A stretch of 64,000 bases of DNA from JASJBU01 sp963797085 (GCA_963797085.1 CAWCOA010000003.1:1-64000), one strand, 5' to 3'; shown: positions 53,245 through 63,322, counted from the first letter of the stretch. Numbers and translations: made by a program. Notes: generated from the sequence alone by a model not told the origin.

Positions 53245-54978
53245 TCAATCATTGACCCATTGATAGACGGCTTCAGCCTTGTTGCCTGGATCGTAGTAGC
53301 GGAATGATTCACAGAGTTTTTCCACCAGCATGATACCGCGGCCACTGAATGACTGTGCATTCACCGGCTGACGGGGCCTCTCTTTAAAATTGAAGCCACT
53401 GCCGCTGTCTTCAACCTGGATAACGATAAAACCTCCATGCTCCACGGGATGTACGCGCAGGCCTATGCGGATGTAGCCATCTATGGATTTCTTCAGGAGC
53501 TCTTCCCGAATCTCAAAATAATGGACAAATCCATCCATCCCCTCTTTGAGTTTCGAGTCCAAGTTCAGCACGCCATGATCCAGGGCGTTGGCAAATAATT
53601 CGGTTAGAACGGTAAATATCGAACGGTGATGTTGCTTGAGATTGGCGCTTTCCTGGAGGGTATTGATGAGCATCGGCACGGGGTCGGCCTGGCGTAGCTG
53701 ATTGCCGTGCAATGTCACCTGAATTTCAATGCTGTCGGATTCCAAATCGAATTCAGTTTCCGTGCTTTCATGCCGAGGCTTCTGGGAGACGTTCATTGAC
53801 TCCCAGGTAGGGAACAGTTGAGGGATTAATGGAACTTCCACCAGACTGATATCATCATCCTGTTCAGCTTCCTCACAGAACTCTTCTAGGGCGACTCCGA
53901 TGCTATCCAGCACATATTCAGAGCCGATACTCTCCTGGATGGATTTTTTGAATCTGTCGCTGCCAAAATATTGCCCGTCACGATTGCGGGCTTCAGTAGC
54001 CCCATCGCTGGCCAGCAATACCCGGTCACCTCGTTTGACCTGAATATGCTGTACGCAATCGTTAAGGTCGAAATCTGTAGTAATTCCCAGGGGTAAGGAA
54101 TTGGAGGAGATTGGGTATTTTATTGCGCGGGTTTCACCGTCAAGCACAAAGCAATCCGGCATACCACAGTTGAAGGCGAGAATCCGGTCCAGTTTATTGG
54201 AAACCCTGATGAACTGAACGGCGAGGAACATCCCCGTGGGCAGAAGATTATGGAGCTTGTTGTTGATAGCCCGCAATATCTGTTGGGGGGAAAACCCTTT
54301 AGCCGTCATGGTGCGAAATACTTCGGAGGCCGGTAAGGCGCCTAACGCCGAGGCCAGGCCATGCCCGGTAAAATCCCCCAGCATCACGTGCAGGTCCTGG
54401 GTCGGAGAAAATGCTGTCAGCATGACGTCGCCACTGAATACGCTGGCAGGCCTAAGCAGGCTGTGAATCTGTTCCAGACCTACATTGCCGGCCACCACCG
54501 CACCGCTGAAGACCTGTTCGGCGATTTCCTCATCACGCTGCATGCGGCCGTAGAGGGTGCGGATATCCTTGTGCAGCCCCTGAATGCGCTCCATGGAAGT
54601 TACTTTCGCTGCCAGCAGGGTATGACTGTATGGCTTGGTCAGGAAGTCATCCCCACCTACTTCAATACAACGCGCCAGCGAGGCTTCATCGGTCATGGCA
54701 GTGAGAAAAATCACCGGCACGAAGCGGTCACCGGAAAGTTCCTTGATCTTGGCTGTTGCCTGATAGCCGTCACTAATCGGCATCATGACATCCATCAGTA
54801 CCAGGTCCGGATGGTAGTGGGTAAACAGCTCAACTGCCTCAACACCATTTTCCGCCTGGATGACCTCATAACCCAGTTTTCTTATCAGCGCCCTAAGAAT
54901 GACCCGGTTCGAGAGCTCATCGTCAGCAATCAAGGCCAAACGCTTGGTGAATTGTTGAGAAGATACAGCCTGATTCAT
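53245..54978 (-). CDS. HsbR-like response regulator: receiver, SpoIIE/PP2C phosphatase and RsbW-like kinase domain
   Basis: Three domains are visible. Receiver (about 14-130): acceptor D63 in LVLMDVMMP, T93, K115. SpoIIE/PP2C phosphatase (about 170-375): FSGDVMLTAF and MLGDFTGHGLASAL with metal-site aspartates. HATPase_c_2/RsbW-like kinase (about 430-577): N-box TELFANALDHGV, VEDSGSGF and SFSGRGIMLV. Pseudomonas HsbR has the same layout and acts on a STAS protein, HsbA, dephosphorylating or phosphorylating it. No separate STAS gene is next door, but the divergent MlaE permease carries a fused STAS domain. It precedes the hybrid kinase, whose HPt domain could phosphorylate D63. Confidence 0.87.
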   Translation of the reverse strand: MNQAVSSQQFTKRLALIADDELSNRVILRALIRKLGYEVIQAENGVEAVELFTHYHPDLVLMDVMMPISDGYQATAKIKELSGDRFVPVIFLTAMTDEASLARCIEVGGDDFLTKPYSHTLLAAKVTSMERIQGLHKDIRTLYGRMQRDEEIAEQVFSGAVVAGNVGLEQIHSLLRPASVFSGDVMLTAFSPTQDLHVMLGDFTGHGLASALGALPASEVFRTMTAKGFSPQQILRAINNKLHNLLPTGMFLAVQFIRVSNKLDRILAFNCGMPDCFVLDGETRAIKYPISSNSLPLGITTDFDLNDCVQHIQVKRGDRVLLASDGATEARNRDGQYFGSDRFKKSIQESIGSEYVLDSIGVALEEFCEEAEQDDDISLVEVPLIPQLFPTWESMNVSQKPRHESTETEFDLESDSIEIQVTLHGNQLRQADPVPMLINTLQESANLKQHHRSIFTVLTELFANALDHGVLNLDSKLKEGMDGFVHYFEIREELLKKSIDGYIRIGLRVHPVEHGGFIVIQVEDSGSGFNFKERPRQPVNAQSFSGRGIMLVEKLCESFRYYDPGNKAEAVYQWVND

Positions 54979-55124
54979 CTGACAATACCTTGAAAATGTT
55001 ATCTTATTGCTGGACAGGTGACTCTGTTTATCGGCAACCTTGCAGGTTCCTGAATCGTTTTTTTCCGATCACCCGGTATTATCATGGGCAAGATAAAGCG
55101 TGCTAAGAGCAAGGATTTCCACTG

Positions 55125-56261
55125 ATGAATAGTGATAAATTGTTTGAAATAGAGCGAGATGGGGAAAGCGCAGCATTGATCTGCCTCACGGGTGACTGGA
55201 CGCTAAATGGTGGATCTGTCAGTTGGAGCGAATTCCTGGATAGACTGGGCGCCCAGCAGCGGAGTCTTCAGTCAATCAGTGTTACCAGCAACCCGCCACT
55301 CAATTGGGACAGCCGTCTGCTGACCTTTCTACGTAAACTGAATGACTATGCGGCCTCCAACGAAATCAGGTTTGATACGGAAGGCTTGCCTGATGGAGTG
55401 AATACACTGTTGCAACTCTCCCTGGCGGTACCCGAAAGGAGTGGTGCCCACCGATCCCAGCAGCGCTCATCGGTGCTGCAGCAACTGGGTGATCAAACCT
55501 TGGAGGTTGTCCGGGAGAGTATACTTTTTACCCGCTTCGTAGGTGAATGGACGATTGCAATGGGTCGGCTTGTATCGGGCCGGGCGCGCTTCAGAAAAAA
55601 AGACTTTGCGCTTTTTCTACAGTCAGCAGGGGCCGATGCACTGCCCATCGTCAGCCTGATCAGCATTCTGGTGGGAGCTGTATTGGCTTTTGTGGGTGCA
55701 GTACAGCTACAGATGTTCGGCGCTGAAGTCTATGTCGCTAATCTTGTGGCCTTGGGCACGGTCAGGGAAATGGGCGCCATGATGACCGCCATCATTATGG
55801 CGGGGCGTACCGGTTCCGCCTATGCCGCCCAGCTGGGTACCATGCAGGTGAATGAGGAGATCGATGCCTTGAAGACCTTAGGTATCTCTCCCATGGAGTT
55901 CCTGGTGTTGCCGCGTTCGTTGGCGCTGATTATCATGCTGCCGTTGCTCTGTCTCTGGTCCGATGTCTTGGGTATTCTGGGGGGACTCATCGTCGGCGTG
56001 GCATTACTCGATATCGCCCTGCTGGAGTATCTGGTGCAGACCCAGGATTCGATCACACTGATCGATGTGGCCGTGGGCCTGATCAAAAGCTTTATATTTG
56101 CCGGTGTGATCGCTCTGTCCGGCTGTCTGCGTGGCCTGCAGAGCGGGCGTAACTCGTCGGCGGTGGGCCATGCCACCACATCGGCCATGGTGACCGCAAT
56201 TCTGTTGATTGTGATATGGGATGCCCTGACAACCCTGATCTTCAATCAGCTGGGAGTTTGA
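55125..56261 (+). CDS. mlaE: MlaE-type ABC permease with N-terminal STAS domain
   Basis: Residues 1-105 form a STAS (MlaB-like) domain whose key loop reads LNWDSRLLTFL, with S63 in the place of the anti-anti-sigma phospho-serine. Residues about 140-378 are an MlaE permease: LVGAVLAFVGAVQLQMFGA, REMGAMMTAIIMAGRTGSAYAAQLGTM and the EEIDALKTLGISP motif. MlaE permeases move phospholipids in the Mla system. The ATPase gene begins one base after its stop. A 146-base gap separates it from the divergent HsbR-like gene. Confidence 0.92.
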   Translation: MNSDKLFEIERDGESAALICLTGDWTLNGGSVSWSEFLDRLGAQQRSLQSISVTSNPPLNWDSRLLTFLRKLNDYAASNEIRFDTEGLPDGVNTLLQLSLAVPERSGAHRSQQRSSVLQQLGDQTLEVVRESILFTRFVGEWTIAMGRLVSGRARFRKKDFALFLQSAGADALPIVSLISILVGAVLAFVGAVQLQMFGAEVYVANLVALGTVREMGAMMTAIIMAGRTGSAYAAQLGTMQVNEEIDALKTLGISPMEFLVLPRSLALIIMLPLLCLWSDVLGILGGLIVGVALLDIALLEYLVQTQDSITLIDVAVGLIKSFIFAGVIALSGCLRGLQSGRNSSAVGHATTSAMVTAILLIVIWDALTTLIFNQLGV

Positions 56262-56262
56262 G

Positions 56263-57040
56263 ATGAACCAGAACCAGGCCGAACGACTGGCTCCTGCGCA
56301 TATCCAGGTGGATGATCTGACTATGCGCTATGGGGACGTTCTGATTCAGCGGGATCTGAGTTTCACTATCAGTCGGGGCGACATCTTTATCATCATGGGA
56401 GGCAGTGGTTGCGGCAAGAGTACCCTGTTGCGTCACCTGATTGGACTGATCAAGCCGGCAGCCGGGCGCATCCGCTATGGGGATGACTCGTTCTGGGAGA
56501 TGGACGGGCAGGCACGCAGTGTCCTGATGCGCAAAATCGGCGTACTCTATCAGGCTGGTGCACTCTGGACGGCAATGACCCTGGCGGAAAATGTGGCCTT
56601 ACCCTTACAGATGTATAGCGATCTGTCGCGTGCGGAAATTGCTGAACTGGTATCCTATAAACTATCTCTGGTTGGGCTGGCAGGGTTCGAGGACTACTAT
56701 CCAGCTGAGATCAGTGGTGGTATGCGGAAACGGGCGGGGCTGGCCCGGGCGATGGCGCTGGACCCCGAGATCCTGTTCTTCGATGAGCCGTCCGCAGGCC
56801 TGGATCCCATCAGCGCCAGAATGCTCGATGATCTGATCCTCGAGTTGAGACCAAAGCCTGGGAACCACGGTGGTGGTGGTGACCCACGAACTGGCCAGTA
56901 TCTTTGCGATTGGCAACAACTCCGTGTTCCTCGATGCGGAGTCGAAGACGATGATTGCCCAGGGTGATCCGAAGAGCCTGCTGAAGCAGGCCGAGGATCC
57001 AAGGGTGCGGCGTTTTCTGACCCGCGGTGAAGAAGAATGA
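56263..57040 (+). pseudogene. mlaF: MlaF-type ABC ATPase, frameshifted
   Basis: ATP-binding subunit for the MlaE permease. Walker A is MGGSGCGKSTLLRHL at about 45-59; the signature and Walker B are EISGGMRKRAGLARA and LFFDEPSAGLDP. The H-loop VVVVTHELASIFAIGN and the C-terminal end PRVRRFLTRGEEE are in a different frame. One surplus C in the CC at 56851-56852 explains the break; with it removed the gene runs to the TGA at 57038-57040. As read, the first frame stops at 56967 without the H-loop and would be inactive. The intact rest of the operon argues for sequencing error. Confidence 0.88.
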
Positions 57041-57071
57041 TTGTGACCGATTGTAGAGGAACCCATTAGCA

Positions 57072-58115
57072 ATGCAACTTAGAGCCAATCCCACACTTAT
57101 CGGTCTGTTCGTTCTCTCTTCACTGTTATTGGGTGTCACCGCCATCTTTTACCTGGGAGGCGATATGCTGGCGGATCGCTCATCGAGAATGATCCTCTTC
57201 TTTGAAGGTGATGTCAGGGGTCTGCAGGTTGGATCGCCGGTGACACTCAGAGGCGTCAAGGTAGGGCAGGTGGAAGACATGTCAATCACCTACAATGTAA
57301 AGGATCAAACCTTCTCGATTCCGGTCATCATCAGTGTCGATCAGACCCGGTTAGGCTTCAAACGTATCTATGAAGGAGAACAAGGAAGACGGCTGCTGGA
57401 GAGCATGATCGCGCAGGGGCTGCGGGCAAAAATCTATTCTCAGAGCCTGGTGACCGGCAAGATGGAGGTGGAATTGACCTATCAGCCGGATACACCGGTG
57501 CGGTTGATGAGTCGATCCAATGAATATCCCGAGATTCCCACCATCCCCTCCAATCTGGAAAAAATCTCCAGTGCGTTGGAAGAGCTGCCCCTGGAGCGCA
57601 TGGTCAGACGGATATCGGAGATTATGGATGGCGTCGACAGGGTATTGAGTGAGACGGACGTTCCGCTGCTGCTGACAGAGATTAGCTTGGTGATACATCG
57701 GCTGGACCGCATTACGGCAGAACTGGAAAAGACCATTCCCGCAATGAGTTCGGGTAGTCTTGAAGTGGTGAACGAATCCCACGAGCTCATCAAAGGGCTG
57801 CAGCAGAGTCTTGGCCCATTGACTGAAGCATGGACCGGACTCGCGGTCGACGCGAGAAAACTGGTTGATAATACTGACGGTCAATTGACGAATGCATTCG
57901 AGCGTTGGGATGTTACGTTGGCGAGTGGCGAGTCTGCATTCCATGATCTGCAGGTCACTGCTGCCTCAGCCAATCGGTTGATACGTAATGATTCGCCGTT
58001 GCAGACCGAACTGGTAAAGGCGCTGCGGGAACTCTCTGCGGCCGCCCGCTCGATACGCATCATGTCTGAGTATCTTGAACGTCATCCACAAGCCTTGTTG
58101 CGAGGAAAACAATGA
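57072..58115 (+). CDS. MlaD/MCE family substrate-binding protein
   Basis: A membrane-anchored MCE protein. One N-terminal helix (about residues 8-28, LIGLFVLSSLLLGVTAIFYL) is followed by an MCE domain (about 38-120: FFEGDVRGLQVGSPVTLRGV-KVGQVEDM) and a long helical region to residue 347, longer than in E. coli MlaD and more like LetB/PqiB-type or Mce helices. It should bind and pass lipids in the periplasm. Its TGA overlaps the start of the auxiliary lipoprotein gene (ATGA). Confidence 0.88.
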   Translation: MQLRANPTLIGLFVLSSLLLGVTAIFYLGGDMLADRSSRMILFFEGDVRGLQVGSPVTLRGVKVGQVEDMSITYNVKDQTFSIPVIISVDQTRLGFKRIYEGEQGRRLLESMIAQGLRAKIYSQSLVTGKMEVELTYQPDTPVRLMSRSNEYPEIPTIPSNLEKISSALEELPLERMVRRISEIMDGVDRVLSETDVPLLLTEISLVIHRLDRITAELEKTIPAMSSGSLEVVNESHELIKGLQQSLGPLTEAWTGLAVDARKLVDNTDGQLTNAFERWDVTLASGESAFHDLQVTAASANRLIRNDSPLQTELVKALRELSAAARSIRIMSEYLERHPQALLRGKQ

Positions 58116-58733
58116 TGCTGAAATATTTTAAACGGCTGAGCGCCCCTGGTCCTGTCGGTCGGCCTGGTCCTGTTGGCGGGCTGTGTCAGTCCCAATGCAC
58201 AGCAGACTCGCTTCTACCGTCTCAGCCCGCAGCCCGAGCCGGCTGTTGCTGCCGGTCAAGTGGGTGAGAAGGCTGGCCTGCAGCCAAAACTTGGTGTGGG
58301 GCCGGTCACTCTGGCCAGTTATCTGGACCGGCCGCAGCTGGTGAATCGTGTCGGCCCCTATCGACTGCTACTCAATGACTTCGAGCATTGGGCGGGAACC
58401 CTCCAGGAAAACATCACCAGCGGACTGGTCAGCGCCTTGCAGGCGCGGCTCGGCACGGATGCCGTAATCGCCTACCCCTGGCATAGCGCCGTGCGCCCGC
58501 GCTACGAACTGGTCTTTGATTTCAGCCGTTTTGATGCAGAGGCTGAACAGGTCGTGATTCAGGCCAGGTGGACCTTGCTGGCGGAGCGTGGTGATAAATT
58601 GCTCGGCGTGCGTCAGCTGACGATCCTCGAGCCTATTCGAGGCAGTGGCCCCGAGGCCTTGGTGGCGGCGGCGAGTAGCGCCCTAGACCGGCTGGCGGAA
58701 AATCTATCAGCGGTGCTGAGCCGACATCCATAG
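58112..58733 (+). pseudogene. ABC-type transport auxiliary lipoprotein (PqiC-like), frameshifted in the signal peptide
   Basis: The ATG at 58112 overlaps the mlaD stop and codes MMLKYFKRLSA. A surplus C in the CCCC at 58143-58146 shifts the frame; without it the signal continues LVLSVGLVLLAGC, a good lipobox, and then the body CVSPNAQQTRFYRLSP. The body (LGVGPVTLASYLDRPQLVNR, YRLLLNDFEHWAGTLQENI) matches the ABC_trans_aux/PqiC family of outer-membrane lipoproteins working with MCE proteins. It is the last gene of the operon. As written, the mature protein could start only from an internal TTG without a signal. Confidence 0.85.
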
Positions 58734-58758
58734 GTTGCTGTTGCAGCAGCCTGGTTAC

Positions 58759-59613
58759 TCAGCTGTCGGGGGCGGCGCTTGCACCCACCGGATCGGCTTG
58801 AGGCGCCTGGGAGTCATTATCACCGTTTGTCGGTGCATCTGTCTCGGGGACCTCAGGCACTTCTGGATCTATGGGTTCAGGTTCGGCAGGTTTGGGGGGC
58901 TGATACCTCGAGGCAAGCACCAAAACACCGATCAGCGGGTGATCCAGGTAGTGCAGTCTGCCGCTGCGCATGCGGCGTTTCGATTGCATACGATAGGCAC
59001 GATAGTAAGGGCCTAATGTTCCCTGTCTACCCTGGTCCAGACGCCGCAGCAGTAGATCGGTCTCCAGATGCAGATAACGTCTGACTCCAACCTTCAGGGT
59101 ACCCTCGAGCTTGGGTTGATCCTGCACCCTGTTGGGTGCATCCCGCCGATCCATCATCTCGATGTGCAGGAGTTGCGCCCGGTCCGGGTGCACCATCTTC
59201 TGGCGCCAGGCCAGATGCACATGGGGGCGGTAATTGCGCGAGCGCCTCAGGCGCTGTTCTATTTCGGTGAGCTGCCACTCTGACTTGGGCAGCGTCGCAT
59301 AAGCGACCGGTTCAGCAGCGTTTGCCCCCTGTGCGGGGGCTCGGAGCCGCATAGAGCGGGCGTCCAGGCGGGAAGGCGTACCCGGATCACCCGGCCAGCT
59401 TTCAGTGCTGCCGGCGCCCTTGGCAATTCGCTCGAAGATAATAATCTCGAATTGATACCAGGGTGCTTCAGCCCATGCCCCCGGAATCGACAGGGGTGCA
59501 AGGATCAAAAGGAAGGTAGAAATTATCCAGCGAGGCTGTCTCTTGAGCACATTAATAACCTTTTGCTTGGCAGTTGGCAGATCATCCAGCAGGGGTTGCG
59601 GATGACAGGGCAT
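58759..59613 (-). CDS. csiV: CsiV family protein
   Basis: CsiV family proteins are envelope proteins often encoded beside mfd, as here. The N-terminal signal (hydrophobic residues about 30-48, ending AWAEA) is followed by the family start APWYQFEIIIFERIAKG, a middle basic region and LHYLDHPLIGVLVLASRY. The C-terminal 45 residues are proline- and acid-rich low complexity. The ATG overlaps the mfd stop by one base. Function in peptidoglycan or envelope is inferred from the family. Confidence 0.85.
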   Translation of the reverse strand: MPCHPQPLLDDLPTAKQKVINVLKRQPRWIISTFLLILAPLSIPGAWAEAPWYQFEIIIFERIAKGAGSTESWPGDPGTPSRLDARSMRLRAPAQGANAAEPVAYATLPKSEWQLTEIEQRLRRSRNYRPHVHLAWRQKMVHPDRAQLLHIEMMDRRDAPNRVQDQPKLEGTLKVGVRRYLHLETDLLLRRLDQGRQGTLGPYYRAYRMQSKRRMRSGRLHYLDHPLIGVLVLASRYQPPKPAEPEPIDPEVPEVPETDAPTNGDNDSQAPQADPVGASAAPDS

Positions 59614-62600
59614 CAGTTTATCAGGGTGTCCAGCAGATCGTGCATCTTTGTCACCCGTTGTTCAGGGATTTCCAGATCAGCCAGGTAGCGCAGCCGATCG
59701 CCACCGTCCATTTTATAGGTCTTCGGGCGACTCTGGATCAGGCTGATCAGTTTCATCGGATCGAGCTTGGGCTGTTCTTCGAACAACAGCCGTGCGCCCT
59801 TGGGGCCGGCCTCGATCTTGCGGATACCCAGCGGATGGGCGCGTAGTTTCAGTTCGGTGATCGCAAACAGGTTCTTGGTCGGTTCGGGCAGCAGGCCAAA
59901 ACGATCGATCATTTCTACCTGCAGCTCCCGCAACTCATCCTTGTCCCGGGCGCTGGCAATACGCTTGTAGAGCACCAGCCGGCTGTGTACGTCGGGCAGA
60001 TAATCCTCCGGCAGCAGCGCGGGGAGGTTCAATTCGATCTCGGTGCCATGGTCCAGCGGGCGGTCCAGCTCCGGCTGTCGACCCGCCTTGAGGGCCTCCA
60101 CTGCGCGCTCCAACAGCTCGGTGTAAAGGGAAAAGCCAATGGCGTTGATCTGGCCGCTCTGTTCATCACCTAGTAATTCACCGGCGCCGCGTATCTCCAG
60201 ATCATGGGTGGCGAGGGTAAATCCAGCGCCAAGATCTTCCAATGATTCAATTGCTTCAAGGCGTTTTTTCGCGTCAACTGTCATACTTTTTGGCGGGGGG
60301 GTCAGCAGATAGGCATAGGCCCGATGGTGAGAGCGGCCGACCCGGCCGCGGATCTGGTGCAGCTGGGCCAGTCCCAGCTTGTCCGCCCGGTTGATGATCA
60401 TGGTGTTGGCGCTGGGCACGTCAATGCCGCTCTCAATGATGGTGGTGCAGACCAGCAGGTTGAAGCGTTGATGGTAGAAGTCGCGCATGATGCCTTCCAG
60501 CTGACGCTCGCGCATCTGGCCGTGGGCCACCTGCAGACGAATGCCGGGCAACAGATTCTCCAGCCGTTCCGCCATGTTCTCGATGGTGCTCACTTCATTG
60601 TGCAGGAAATAGATCTGGCCGCCGCGTTTCAGCTCGCGCTGGCAGGCCTCGGTGATCAGCGCATCGTTCCATTGGCTGATGAAGGTCTTAACCGGGTGGC
60701 GCAGGGCCGGCGGGGTGGCGATAACCGACAGGTCGCGCATCCCCGACATGGCCATGTTGAGGGTGCGGGGGATCGGTGTAGCGGTGAGAGTGAGCAGGTC
60801 CACCTCGCTGCGCAGGGTCTTGAGTTTCTCCTTGTGACGCACCCCGAAACGGTGCTCCTCGTCGATGATCGCCAGCCCCAGATTCTTGAATTGGATAGTC
60901 TCCGAGAGCAGTTTGTGGGTGCCGACCACGATATCGATAGTGCCATTCTTCAACCCATCGATGACCTGTTGCTGCTGCTTGCCGGTGCGAAAGCGCGACA
61001 GGCTTTCCACTTTCACTGGCCAGTCGGCAAAGCGGTCGGCGAAATTCTGAAAGTGCTGCTGGGCCAGCAGGGTGGTTGGCACCAGCACTGCCACCTGTTT
61101 GTTGCCCTGGGTGGCCATGAAAGCGGCGCGCATCGCCACCTCGGTCTTGCCGAAGCCCACGTCACCGCAGACCACCCGGTCCATGGGTTGGTGCGAGGCC
61201 ATGTCCGCCAGCACCGCTTCGATGGTCTGCTGCTGGTCTGGGGTCTCTTCGAATTCGAAAGAGGCGGCGAAGGCCTGATATTCTTCCCCCGCCTGCGGGA
61301 AGGCGATGCCCTGGCGAGCGGCGCGGCGGGCATAGATCTCCAGCAGTTCCGCCGCCACGTCCCGCACCTGTTTGGCGGCCTTGCGCTTGGTCTTCTCCCA
61401 CTGGTCGCCGCCGAGCCGGTGCAGTGGGGCGTTGTCAGGGGAGGCCCCGGCGTAGCGGCTGATCAGGTGCAGGGACGCCACCGGCACATACAGCTTGTCG
61501 CCCTTGGCATACTCCAGGGTCAGGAACTCGGTGGCCATGCCAGCCACTTCCAGGGTTTGCAGGCCCTGGTAGCGGCCGACGCCATGTTCCTCATGCACCA
61601 CCGGGGCGCCGATGTTGAGCTCGGTAAGATTGCGGACGATCTGGTCCGGGTCCTGGCTGACCTTGCGCCGGCGGCGTTCCTGACGCACCCGTTCACCGTA
61701 CAGCTGGGTCTCGGTGATGATGACGATACCCGCCTGCTTCAGCCAGAGTCCCTGCTCCATGGGGGCGACGCAGAGTCCGATCGGTGTCTTGCCAGTGACG
61801 AATGCCTGCCAATTCGGCAGCACCTTCGGTTCTATACCCAGATCACGCAGTGTGCCGAGCAATATTTCTCGTCTTCCTGCGCCTTCGGCGATGAACAGAA
61901 TGCGCAGTTCATGCTCGGCAATGAAATTCTGCAGTGCCAGCGCCGGTTGCTGGGCGCGGGATTGAAATGCCACCGGAGGCGGCAGGCTGGTGTCGAAATT
62001 GAAATAGCCGGCAAAGCCTTTGGCGCGCCGGGCAATTTCGCTGTGCTGCAGGGTAATCGAGATACCCTGTTTTAACTGACTGAACAGTTCATCAACCGCC
62101 AGGTAGAGCTGTCGGGGGGCTAGCAGGGGCCGTTCCAGGTCATGGCGGCGCTCCTCATAGCGGGTTTCAACATCCGTATAGAAGCTGTCGGCGTTTTCCC
62201 GAATACCCTCGAACTGCAGGATCAGACTGTTGTCAGGCAGATAATTGAAGAGCGTGGCGGTCTCTTCGAAGAATAGCGGCAGGTAGTATTCCAAACCATT
62301 TGGCGCGCGGCCTTCAGAGACGTCCTGGTAGATCAGGCTGCGCTGCAGGTCACCCTCGAACTGATTACGGTAGTTGCGCCGGAAGCGGCTGATGCCCTCC
62401 TCGTTGAGGGGAAACTCACGGGCCGGCAGCATGCGTATGCGGGGTATCTTCTCCTGGGAGCGCTGGGTTTCCGCATCAAAGGTGCGAATGCTGTCCACCT
62501 CGTCATCGAACAGGTCGATGCGATAGGGCGTTTGACTGCCCATCGGGAAGATGTCCAGCAATGAACCCCGTACTGCAAACTCGCCATGGGAGAGCACCTG

Positions 62601-63089
62601 CGATACACACTGGTAACCACTCTTTTCCAGCTGCTGACGGGTCTGTTCCAGGTCCAGTTGCTGGCCGTTTTCGACCACCAGGGCATGACCATCGACAAAC
62701 GACTGCGGTGGCAGGCGCTGCATCAGGCTGGAAACCGGAGTGATCAGAATACCCCGCTGCAGACGCGGCAGCTGATAAAGTGTCAACAGACGTTGGGAAA
62801 TCAGCTCAGGCAGGGGTGAAAAGACATCGTAGGGCAGGGTTTCCCAGTCGGGAAAACTGACCACCGTTTGCGTATCGCCCAGGAAGAATTTCAGCTCAGC
62901 CTCAAGCCGGGTGGCGCTCTGAACATCCTCGGTGACGATCAATATCAATCCGGAAAATGCCTCAGCGGCAGTGGCGATTGCAAGGGACGAGCCGCAGCCG
63001 TACAGCCGCCCCCATTGCAACCGTTCGTCCGGATGCTGGGGCAGGGGAGGATTAAAGGTTGATTGAACCGGGTCGGGCTGGTTGGTCAT
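59613..63089 (-). CDS. mfd: Transcription-repair coupling factor Mfd
   Basis: Mfd removes stalled RNA polymerase and recruits UvrA. The 1158-residue product has the UvrB-like N-domain (GSSLAIATAAEAFSG), the RNA polymerase-interacting region after EEHGVGRYQGLQ, and RecG-type helicase motifs: CGDVGFGKTEVAMRAAF (Walker A), IIDEEHRFGVR, LTATPIPRTLNMAMSG, and the TRCF C-domain. Full length and intact, in contrast to its neighbours. csiV follows on the same strand. Confidence 0.97.
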   Translation of the reverse strand: MTNQPDPVQSTFNPPLPQHPDERLQWGRLYGCGSSLAIATAAEAFSGLILIVTEDVQSATRLEAELKFFLGDTQTVVSFPDWETLPYDVFSPLPELISQRLLTLYQLPRLQRGILITPVSSLMQRLPPQSFVDGHALVVENGQQLDLEQTRQQLEKSGYQCVSQVLSHGEFAVRGSLLDIFPMGSQTPYRIDLFDDEVDSIRTFDAETQRSQEKIPRIRMLPAREFPLNEEGISRFRRNYRNQFEGDLQRSLIYQDVSEGRAPNGLEYYLPLFFEETATLFNYLPDNSLILQFEGIRENADSFYTDVETRYEERRHDLERPLLAPRQLYLAVDELFSQLKQGISITLQHSEIARRAKGFAGYFNFDTSLPPPVAFQSRAQQPALALQNFIAEHELRILFIAEGAGRREILLGTLRDLGIEPKVLPNWQAFVTGKTPIGLCVAPMEQGLWLKQAGIVIITETQLYGERVRQERRRRKVSQDPDQIVRNLTELNIGAPVVHEEHGVGRYQGLQTLEVAGMATEFLTLEYAKGDKLYVPVASLHLISRYAGASPDNAPLHRLGGDQWEKTKRKAAKQVRDVAAELLEIYARRAARQGIAFPQAGEEYQAFAASFEFEETPDQQQTIEAVLADMASHQPMDRVVCGDVGFGKTEVAMRAAFMATQGNKQVAVLVPTTLLAQQHFQNFADRFADWPVKVESLSRFRTGKQQQQVIDGLKNGTIDIVVGTHKLLSETIQFKNLGLAIIDEEHRFGVRHKEKLKTLRSEVDLLTLTATPIPRTLNMAMSGMRDLSVIATPPALRHPVKTFISQWNDALITEACQRELKRGGQIYFLHNEVSTIENMAERLENLLPGIRLQVAHGQMRERQLEGIMRDFYHQRFNLLVCTTIIESGIDVPSANTMIINRADKLGLAQLHQIRGRVGRSHHRAYAYLLTPPPKSMTVDAKKRLEAIESLEDLGAGFTLATHDLEIRGAGELLGDEQSGQINAIGFSLYTELLERAVEALKAGRQPELDRPLDHGTEIELNLPALLPEDYLPDVHSRLVLYKRIASARDKDELRELQVEMIDRFGLLPEPTKNLFAITELKLRAHPLGIRKIEAGPKGARLLFEEQPKLDPMKLISLIQSRPKTYKMDGGDRLRYLADLEIPEQRVTKMHDLLDTLIN

Positions 63090-63322
63090 CTAATTGGGCG
63101 CAGGACAAAAGCCCGAATTCTCTCATAACTCGCACCAAGGTCAGGTGTAAGAAGCTGAGCGCTGTTCAGGCCAAGAGGTATTGGAAAGGTCCGCCTCAGC
63201 TAAACCACTGACAAACAGAGCCAATCAGTCTGAAAGTCCTGGATGGCATGGATAAATAGTCACTCGATATGGATCTCATGCATGGTTATTGGGAGAGCAG
63301 ACTGACAATGTCTTTATGACCT

